Origin: a virus
Reading direction: 5' to 3' (one strand)
IMG/VR virus record: IMGVR_UViG_3300042345_000884
Coordinates: 1 to 64,000 of that record
Length of the DNA stretch: 64,000 bases
Under the pieces are notes generated by a model, which saw nothing but the letters and a program-made list of their open reading frames with translations, searched no databases and was not told the origin of the DNA. The position numbers and the translations under genes were made by a program. How positions within the stretch are numbered: position 1 is the stretch's first letter; each line of letters opens with the position of its first letter. Positions 57,551 to 64,000 of the stretch are shown in pieces.

Positions 57551-57586
57551 TATAATAGCTGTAAGTTATCCTTACAGCTATTTTTT
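57551..57586 (+). terminator. TATAAT box fused to a terminator hairpin
   Basis: TATAAT (57551-57556) touches a 9-bp stem AGCTGTAAG/CTTACAGCT (57557-57579) followed by ATTTTTT and the ATG of the tail operon. It ends the accessory transcript. Whether the box is a promoter for the tail genes is open, since its -35 is poor. Confidence 0.65.
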
Positions 57587-57587
57587 A

Positions 57588-57986
57588 ATGATCAACTGGA
57601 ATCTAGGAAGACAATTAGCGATTGAGTCTTTTAATGAGATGACGGACGAATTTGCCCAAGAAATTAACTTTCAGATAGAAGATACTAAATGGCCTTGGCC
57701 GCGGGAAACCGAGCGAAAAAATAATACTGTAGTTGGCTCACCTCGGGACATTGTAGATACAGGTGAGCTAAAAAATAGCCAATTTATTGAAGATGTATCT
57801 GATACCTATAAAGTAATCGGTTATACGGCTGAACACGCACCTCTCGTTCATGAGGGATACGAAATAGAGCGTAACGATGGAACGGTGACAGATATTCCCG
57901 CCCGTCCTTTTATAGACACAGCTATAGAAGACTATAATCCAATTGAGGCTTATAGTGAAATTTTAAAGGGAAAATTAAATGAGTGA
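57588..57986 (+). CDS. HK97 gp10-like tail-completion protein
   Basis: A 132-residue protein. VDTGELKNSQF, AEHAPLVHEGYE and IPARPFIDTAIED are the landmarks of the HK97 gp10 family, which forms part of the neck between head and tail. It overlaps the next gene by 8 bases and opens the tail operon. Confidence 0.85.
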   Translation: MINWNLGRQLAIESFNEMTDEFAQEINFQIEDTKWPWPRETERKNNTVVGSPRDIVDTGELKNSQFIEDVSDTYKVIGYTAEHAPLVHEGYEIERNDGTVTDIPARPFIDTAIEDYNPIEAYSEILKGKLNE

Positions 57987-58428
57987 ATCAGAATTAAGAG
58001 ATATTTTACTCGGTATTAGAAATAATTTAAAAATACTTATTGGTACTGACTTAGGTAAATATGAAATAACAAGCCCTACAGGGCAAAAATTAAATGAAAT
58101 AGACGCTATCTGGGTAGAGCCTCCCGAACTACCCGCTAACTATAAAGTAAAGCTTAATAGTGGAATTGAGGTAATTATTCAGAGGGAACCCGACCCCTAT
58201 CACGAAAACCTATTAGGCTATACCGTAGGTATAAATAACTATTGTATTACTTTAAAACAGTATAATCTAGAGAAATCTCTAACGCCGGTAATCGAAAGAC
58301 TTAAATCTTCTCGCTACTGGAATTTTCTAGATCAGCCCCGACTAACCCCCTACACCAAAACTTCTGAGGGAATCATTAGACCAAAAGCGACCTTTAAAAT
58401 CACTACTGCTAGGCTTTTAGGATTTTAG
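57979..58428 (+). CDS. putative tail terminator protein
   Basis: A 149-residue protein immediately after the gp10-like gene and before the tube gene, the normal tail-terminator slot. The sequence is alpha/beta with a C-terminal strand (RPKATFKITTARLL) fitting that fold. No motif proves it. Confidence 0.55.
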   Translation: MSESELRDILLGIRNNLKILIGTDLGKYEITSPTGQKLNEIDAIWVEPPELPANYKVKLNSGIEVIIQREPDPYHENLLGYTVGINNYCITLKQYNLEKSLTPVIERLKSSRYWNFLDQPRLTPYTKTSEGIIRPKATFKITTARLLGF

Positions 58429-58439
58429 AGTACATAAAT

Positions 58440-58487
58440 ACTAAACTTTCTAAACTTTATAGTACAATGTAACTAGAAAAGTTTAGT
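58440..58487 (+). promoter_or_regulatory. inverted repeat around a -10-like box before the tail tube gene
   Basis: ACTAAACTTT (58440-58449) and AAAGTTTAGT (58478-58487) are perfect inverted arms 28 bases apart, with TACAAT (58463-58468) between them. This fits a controlled promoter for the highly expressed tube protein. Confidence 0.55.
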
Positions 58488-58498
58488 CAGTGATCAGA

Positions 58499-59230
58499 AT
58501 GAGTAATCAGATTTTAGAACTCAATCGGAGTGACAACCTCACCCCGTCTCGTGATACGCGATTTTTCATATCGGGTGTTTATGGGTTCGGAGAAGACCCT
58601 CCGACGCGGGTAGCTGATTTAGCTACCGCGGTTATTTTAGGAGACACTACTCTTACCGTAGCTACGGGGGGATTTGGTAGAATCCTTTACCCTGGCAACC
58701 TAATTTATCTCGGTGCTACTAGCAACGACTACGTTGTGGTTCGCACAAAAACCACAGCCACTCAGACAGCAATTCAGATCGAGCCGGCTAAGGTCGCTGC
58801 TACTCTTGCTACCCCCGCGCAAAAATGCACGCTTAAATCTTGGGTTCCGCTTATAAGCGCAAAAACCTTCAATGTTGATACTTCTACTACTGAGGTAAGT
58901 GATAGTGTTTTCACCGAAATTGCGGTTGAAAAATTCATCTCCGAAATCATGAGTACCGGATCGGTATCGGGTGCGATTGTATTTGGCGATCCTGGTTATG
59001 AAATTGTTAAAGCCGCAGAGCAAAAAGGTGAGCGAATTTATCTTGAGATTGTCTATATGGGGCAACGCGGCGGGCTAGGATTCCAGTGTAATGTTAGCCA
59101 AAATGTTAATGGAGAAAAAGGTAATTTCTTACAGGGGAATATCACACTAACTATTAGTGGCAATGTGATCGACATTAAACCGATGGCAACGTCGCCATTC
59201 TCTTCTAATGTAGCCGATGACCTCAATTAA
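58499..59230 (+). CDS. major tail tube protein
   Basis: A 243-residue protein from ATG 58499; a GTG at 58490 is possible. A beta-rich tube core (WVPLISAKTFNVDTST, VFTEIAVEKFISEIMSTGSVSG) and a preceding Ig-like/linker segment fit phage tail tube proteins. Position before the chaperone and tape-measure genes is diagnostic. Confidence 0.7.
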   Translation: MSNQILELNRSDNLTPSRDTRFFISGVYGFGEDPPTRVADLATAVILGDTTLTVATGGFGRILYPGNLIYLGATSNDYVVVRTKTTATQTAIQIEPAKVAATLATPAQKCTLKSWVPLISAKTFNVDTSTTEVSDSVFTEIAVEKFISEIMSTGSVSGAIVFGDPGYEIVKAAEQKGERIYLEIVYMGQRGGLGFQCNVSQNVNGEKGNFLQGNITLTISGNVIDIKPMATSPFSSNVADDLN

Positions 59231-59492
59231 AGTTAACCTTCTTGTTGATGAAAACGAAGAGGTAATGTTAGTTAACTGCAAAATAATTAATAATTACCTC
59301 TTGTTTTCTCTTGGTACATTTGATCGGGAAATAAGTCAACAAGAAAAGACATTAATCGAACCACCAGACGGAACAAAGAACCAAGAAAGAATACAGGTAT
59401 CTGTAACCCTTGATCCTCTGTGGCTCAATACAGAACAAAGCGCAAAAAGAAATCAAAAGGTAAAAATAAATGAAGTTAAGCGTATTAGGTAA
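59217..59492 (+). CDS. small tail-operon protein
   Basis: A 91-residue protein overlapping the tube gene by 14 bases and the chaperone gene by 23. It is beta-strand-rich at the start (SIKVNLLVDENEEVMLVNC). A tail assembly accessory role is inferred from position. Confidence 0.55.
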   Translation: MTSIKVNLLVDENEEVMLVNCKIINNYLLFSLGTFDREISQQEKTLIEPPDGTKNQERIQVSVTLDPLWLNTEQSAKRNQKVKINEVKRIR

Positions 59493-60252
59493 ACTGAAAT
59501 TCAATGAAACATTCTTTTTCCCTTTAAAAAAAGAATGGATTTATTATATCCAAGACAATGATGCTTTATTAGAAAAAATAGACGCAATTGCTACCGAAGA
59601 AAATGGGGAAATTGGGATTAAGTTTTTAAAACGATACGGGATTAATCCAAAGGAAAATGAAACAGTCAAGGAATACTTAGAGGCACGAGAAAAAGCTGAT
59701 AAAGCTTATCTTGAAAAAATTAAAGCTATCGGGCAAAAAACGGGACTATCCACTACTGAAATTGAAGGAGTAGTAGTTAACGACGGTTCGATCCGAGAAC
59801 GAATTGAACAGGTCATGGTTGATGCCCTTGACGGGGTAAAATCTGACAGCGTAGAACAAAAAGTAGAAACCGCTGCTATTGTACAGCAATCGATATTAAA
59901 CAACCGCAAGAAAACAAGAGAACTAACAAGAGAATCTATAGAACTTGTAGAACCTTATCTTGATGAATTGAACGCTTTATTTAAAGATCGGGAAACAACC
60001 TATGAAACTTACAATAAAGCCTTATTAGCTAATTTTCTTGGCAGTCCTCGTCGGGTAGTCAAACTCAAAGATAAATCTTCTGTTGACTTTACTATACAAG
60101 ACATTAACGATATGTCTCAATTTATGATGGTAGCTTTATACCAAGACTATCTCTGGCAGGACATAACCCAGTGGAAGCAATCAGAACCTGAAAAACCAGA
60201 ACCAGAAAAATCAGAATCAGAGCCAACGGAGGATGACGAAAAAAACGAATAG
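59470..60252 (+). CDS. tail assembly chaperone, short form
   Basis: A 260-residue helical protein with an acidic Pro/Glu/Ser-rich end. It corresponds by position to lambda gpG. Its last codons contain A-AAA-AAC (60240-60246), two codons before the stop TAG, where ribosomes can slip back one base into the 60246-60698 frame. Confidence 0.75.
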   Translation: MKLSVLGKLKFNETFFFPLKKEWIYYIQDNDALLEKIDAIATEENGEIGIKFLKRYGINPKENETVKEYLEAREKADKAYLEKIKAIGQKTGLSTTEIEGVVVNDGSIRERIEQVMVDALDGVKSDSVEQKVETAAIVQQSILNNRKKTRELTRESIELVEPYLDELNALFKDRETTYETYNKALLANFLGSPRRVVKLKDKSSVDFTIQDINDMSQFMMVALYQDYLWQDITQWKQSEPEKPEPEKSESEPTEDDEKNE

Positions 60253-60698
60253 ATGACGCAATTAATGCGCGGTTAGAAGCAATCGCTAATCCCATCAATT
60301 GGGAAGAAATCTATTACAAATGGTGTGCGTGGGGACTGTCTGTCGAGGAGTGGGAAGAGTGGCCAGACTGGTTAATCCTAAAAAAATATTCAGGGATTCA
60401 AAAAGTCAAATGTGAAGAGATCAATTCACTATCGGACACAGTTAGCCAGATTGCCGCCATGGTTAACATTTACTTAATGGCTCAATCAAAAGAAAAATCA
60501 CAGTCTCAACCTCCAAAACCCAGTGATTTTCTTCCTTTCCGGTTTAAAGAAAATAAAAAATATTTTCTTGATCAAGAAACCGCTCAAATTCTGTTAGAAG
60601 CTATGAAAACTGGACAAGTGCCAGTCTTCGCCACTCAGATAATAGTTGATTGCGGACTATACGACGAAATAATTCAATCAATAGGGGAGAAAAGCTAA
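59470..60698 (+). CDS. tail assembly chaperone, -1 frameshift long form (gpG-GT-like)
   Basis: After slippage at 60240-60246, translation continues KRIDDAINARLEAIANPINW and on through MVNIYLMAQ to FATQIIVDCGLYDEIIQ, ending at 60698, about 150 extra residues. The -1 frame has no ribosome site of its own at 60246-60458. This is the conserved expression strategy of tail chaperones that load tube protein on the tape measure. The next gene starts in the overlapping TAATG. Confidence 0.85.
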
Positions 60699-63600
60699 TG
60701 TCTTTATCACTTGGTACTTTAGAAATCGGTCTAGGGCTAAATACAGCCCAATATGATAGTGGTATCAAATCGGCTAAAGACCAGCTTTCTTCCTTAGAGG
60801 ATTATGCCCAAAAAATCACTAGAGACATGGAATGGTCTCTTAAACAAAGTATTCCTAAGCTAACAATTGTTCCGTCAGTAGATCACCGTCCATTACACGG
60901 TTTAAATAAACATTTATCAGAAAAAGGAAAACACATTGATCAAGTTAGTAAAAAAGTTATCAAGATTAAAGTTGATGACAGTGAACTACAAGAAATAGCA
61001 AACAAAACAGTTATAGTTCAGGCGAAAGTTCAGTCTAAAAGTTCTAGCCAAAAATATTCTAATGAGATTAAACAAACAGTAGAAGTATCTATCAAAAATG
61101 CAAATCTTGAATTATTAACAGAAATTAAAGCGGTTACAAAAGAAATCAGAGAAGTTGTTAAAGCTGTTTCTAGATTAAAGCCTACAGCTATTGGAACTAT
61201 AAGCAATTCTTTAATACAAGGAATTGGATTTAATTTGACTAAAAGTTTTAGTCAAGGATTTGAACAAAGTTTTACTAGAAAAACTGGATTTAACTTTGAA
61301 TCTGCTGGGCAAAAAACTGGAGATATAACTGCTAGTTCTGTACAGTTTGTTCAACCAGTATTAAATAAACTTGTTGATACTTTACAAATAAAAATAGATA
61401 AAATAACAGGCAGAGATAAACCGATTGGAGAACGAATATTAACTGCATCAGAAACTTTCCAAAAAATACAAACCAAGATAGGAGTTTCTAATAATAATCC
61501 TTATGCTCAAAAATCTATAGATAGTTCGATAGCAAGTTTTCAAAATATGCTCAGTGTTTTAGGAAGTGGCGAATTTTCAGAATTTCCAGAAGCATCTCAA
61601 AAGGCAATAACTTCACTAACAGAGTTATTAAACCTTATATCTTCCGAAAATAACTTAGGTGAACTTACTAAAGATTTAGCAGATTTATTAAAAATAACAA
61701 TTGCTTTTAGTGGAAAAGATTTTTTACAAATTATTAAACAATCTCACTCTCTTTTGAAAACTCAAAAAGCTTTAGAGGGAAGTAGCGCAGAATTTATCGG
61801 AGCTTTAAAGCAAGCAGTATCAGAGCAAAAAATTATTGAACAAGGATTTAGATTGATTGCAAGAGAAAATCATAAATCATTTTTTGTTAACGATGAAGGT
61901 AAATATATTGGAACCGACAATGTAGGTGGTCGAGTGATCGGATTTACAGCCACACCAAAACAATCAATACCTGGTGTTGGGCAAGATATTTATGAAATTG
62001 CTTTTTCTCTAGATTCTCGGTTTTCTAGTCTAGGAGATGCAGCGCAATTAACAAAAAAAGAAGTAATTCAACTAAAAAACTCTGTGTCTGAGTTTTTTAA
62101 TAAGTTTGTAAGCAATACTAATGAAGCTATATTAACTGCATCGCCAGAAAATGTAGATCAAAAAGGAAAAAGACGGGGATCAATTTATCAACGATTTGGG
62201 TTTGTTCCTGAAGGAGAAGACAATCGTTTAGTGGCGCAAATTTCTTCTAGGAAAATTGTTGAGCCAAACTTAAAGTTTAATTTAAAACAGAATGAACAGG
62301 TTGCTCAAATAAGTAAACAAATTGAACAAAGATTGACAACTACTTTAGGTACGTTTGATAATCTATTTCAGCATAGTATTTCACAATCTATTCAATACGC
62401 TAAATCTATAATTATTGGAAGCGAGTTAATTCAGCAAGATTTAGAGCAACTTCAAAAAGAAGCCCAAAACGCTGAATATGATGATTCACCCGCAATACAA
62501 GCTCAAAATAGAATAAATCAAAATTTAAAAAATTTACAAGCAAGAGTAAATCAAAGCAAAAGACTGCAAAACGATCCTATTTTACGAGATTTTTCTAAAA
62601 TAGACATAACAAATATAAATACTCTTGTACCAAAAGAACAATTAGCAAAAATTGCATTAAAAATTACTAAAATTACAGAAAATGTGCCTAAAGAAATTGT
62701 TGAAAAATTACTTGAGCGTATTGCACAATTTCAGCCAAAAGAAATAATTGACCCTACACTCTTAGGATCAATTATTTCTTCATTAACAAAAGATATACAA
62801 ACTCAATTAACAGGAGTAACACCTCAATTAAAAATGTTTGGTAGTGGTGTTAATTCAAATTATCTAAATTTATTACCAGAAAAAAAACGAGCATCATTTC
62901 TTAAAAAACAAACAGAATACGAGCAAGCATTAATTAAATACGAGCAGACCGACAATCCAGAAGCCAAAATACCGACTCCTCCACAGTTAAGCAAGATTGA
63001 TAAACAGACAATTGCTAAAAACCTTAGAATTGAAGACATTCAACGTGAAGTCTCTTATGTTATTCAAAATGCTAACACTTTAAGAAAAGCGTCTCAAGAT
63101 GCTATTGATCGAGTTAATAATTTATTAGCTAAAGTGCCAAAAAACGAAAGATTTGGACATCCATTGGCATCATTAAAAGGAAACCTTACTCAACTTAAAG
63201 AATCTGCCGAAAATGTTAATCCTATTTATGATTTAAAAAAATTAGGTGTAAACAAAGAAATTCTTGACGCTATTAACGTTAAATCTCAAGTAATACCAGA
63301 AATGGCTGATGCTGGCTCTAGTATTGTCTCTGGATTAATGCAAGGATTAAATAGTAAACTAGCAGAACTTGAGACTGTTTCAATAGACATTGCCTCTATT
63401 CCACTAGAAATAACTAAACAAATCAATAAAATACAGTCGCCTTCTAAAGAATTTGAAAAAATAGGAAAAAATATAGTTGAAGGTGAAATTAAAGGGATTA
63501 AGTCGAAAGAAAAAGATTTACAAGCGACGATGGCTATCATTGCTAAAAATATGATAGAGAATCTTTATTTGGCGACTAAAAATCCTGTAAACATCGATCC

Positions 63601-64000
63601 GTTTTTTCCTCATCCACAATCATCAGGTGGTGGAATACCTCCTATTCCCCCTATTAACCGACCTGTTGCTTCATCTGATCCCGAACCCGAACCAAATAAA
63701 CAGGCAAAATCGGCAAGCAAGATAATTCAGAATATAGACAATCCTACTCAATTACAAAAAATAGGTAAGGTATTTGAAGTAATTAAAAATCAGTTAAATA
63801 ACTTGCCTGAACCTATTAAACGAGTCTTGCTCGGAGCAAGAACACTATTATCAGCTTTTGCTGGTTTTCAAATTCTTCAGCAAGCCAGTATGTTTTTTCG
63901 ACAATTTACCACTGATTCTTTTGAAGCAGCATTAAACATGGAGCGGCTTGAAACAGCCTTAGATTTTTCAACTGAAAATGCTGAATCTTCTCTTGCTAAA
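60698..64000 (+). CDS. tail tape-measure protein, truncated by the window end
   Basis: An open frame of 1101 codons with no stop. It starts MSLSLGTLEIGLGLNTAQYD, typical of tape measures that set tail length. It is mostly helical and Gln/Lys-rich, with LPEPIKRVLLGARTLLSAFA near residue 1035 as a hydrophobic region. Residues about 375-515 differ: SFFVNDEGKYIGTDNVGG, then SPENVDQKGKRRGSIYQRFG, resembling an enzymatic insert domain of the type seen in MuF/polyvalent proteins. TAATG overlap with the chaperone. Confidence 0.85.
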   Translation, partial: MSLSLGTLEIGLGLNTAQYDSGIKSAKDQLSSLEDYAQKITRDMEWSLKQSIPKLTIVPSVDHRPLHGLNKHLSEKGKHIDQVSKKVIKIKVDDSELQEIANKTVIVQAKVQSKSSSQKYSNEIKQTVEVSIKNANLELLTEIKAVTKEIREVVKAVSRLKPTAIGTISNSLIQGIGFNLTKSFSQGFEQSFTRKTGFNFESAGQKTGDITASSVQFVQPVLNKLVDTLQIKIDKITGRDKPIGERILTASETFQKIQTKIGVSNNNPYAQKSIDSSIASFQNMLSVLGSGEFSEFPEASQKAITSLTELLNLISSENNLGELTKDLADLLKITIAFSGKDFLQIIKQSHSLLKTQKALEGSSAEFIGALKQAVSEQKIIEQGFRLIARENHKSFFVNDEGKYIGTDNVGGRVIGFTATPKQSIPGVGQDIYEIAFSLDSRFSSLGDAAQLTKKEVIQLKNSVSEFFNKFVSNTNEAILTASPENVDQKGKRRGSIYQRFGFVPEGEDNRLVAQISSRKIVEPNLKFNLKQNEQVAQISKQIEQRLTTTLGTFDNLFQHSISQSIQYAKSIIIGSELIQQDLEQLQKEAQNAEYDDSPAIQAQNRINQNLKNLQARVNQSKRLQNDPILRDFSKIDITNINTLVPKEQLAKIALKITKITENVPKEIVEKLLERIAQFQPKEIIDPTLLGSIISSLTKDIQTQLTGVTPQLKMFGSGVNSNYLNLLPEKKRASFLKKQTEYEQALIKYEQTDNPEAKIPTPPQLSKIDKQTIAKNLRIEDIQREVSYVIQNANTLRKASQDAIDRVNNLLAKVPKNERFGHPLASLKGNLTQLKESAENVNPIYDLKKLGVNKEILDAINVKSQVIPEMADAGSSIVSGLMQGLNSKLAELETVSIDIASIPLEITKQINKIQSPSKEFEKIGKNIVEGEIKGIKSKEKDLQATMAIIAKNMIENLYLATKNPVNIDPFFPHPQSSGGGIPPIPPINRPVASSDPEPEPNKQAKSASKIIQNIDNPTQLQKIGKVFEVIKNQLNNLPEPIKRVLLGARTLLSAFAGFQILQQASMFFRQFTTDSFEAALNMERLETALDFSTENAESSLAK

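Overview
The window is a tailed-phage genome segment, about 37% G+C by eye, that runs off the right end inside the tape-measure gene. The host is almost certainly a cyanobacterium. The best evidence is an NblA-like phycobilisome-degradation gene (28137-28340), a carriage known from Microcystis phage Ma-LMM01. Supporting signs are a DUF6464-like protein, a DUF6876-like pair, an FGE-sulfatase/C-type-lectin-fold protein and dispersed 7-bp tandem repeats (unit CAGTTAT) of the kind common in filamentous and bloom-forming cyanobacteria. The tail genes (HK97 gp10-like, tube, frameshifted chaperone, tape measure, DUF2460/DUF2163 hub) point to a siphovirus with a lambda/GTA-like tail tip. No integrase was seen.

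Layout. 0.4-1.5 kb: a divergent control region with an XRE repressor. 1.7-12.2 kb: replication genes (Zn-finger/Toprim/P-loop primase-helicase, SF2 helicase) around a structured RNA with tRNA-like ends and a tandem family of small paralogous unknown proteins (5.7-9.8 kb). 12.2-17.9 kb: tail fibre/hub proteins, holin candidate and GH19 endolysin. 18.3-26.9 kb: portal, DNA methyltransferase, MuF-like protein, protease candidate, capsid protein, connector and RusA resolvase. 27-34.8 kb: small genes, nblA, a DUF4346-like/thymidylate-synthase fusion and class Ia ribonucleotide reductase (nrdA, nrdB), which would supply DNA precursors. 34.8-38.4 kb: a minus-strand operon of tail-fibre-like proteins. 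38.4-39.4 kb: a non-coding, repeat-rich, origin-like region with four helically phased iterons.

39.5-51.9 kb: a block bounded by inverted copies of the same set: origin-like repeats plus a BRO-type regulator with a hairpin leader. Inside are a tRNA-Met, small regulators, minus-strand terminase genes, a ParB/Srx-like protein and a Mom-like DNA-modification gene interrupted by an in-frame UAA in the GUAA tetraloop of a perfect 11-bp hairpin. 51.9-57.5 kb: small accessory genes, many driven by a repeated promoter cassette in which a 10-bp inverted repeat brackets the -35 box. Five cassettes lie here and one lies at 41.9 kb. 57.6-64 kb: the head-tail and tail morphogenesis operon, with a textbook A AAA AAC slippery site in the tail-assembly chaperone.

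The structural genes are split into at least four blocks on both strands, separated by accessory DNA, which is unusual for a siphovirus. Several genes are visibly decaying (29-bp insertion, 1-nt deletion, in-frame stops), so the accessory regions look evolutionarily active. Function calls come from reading motifs only; no database search was run.
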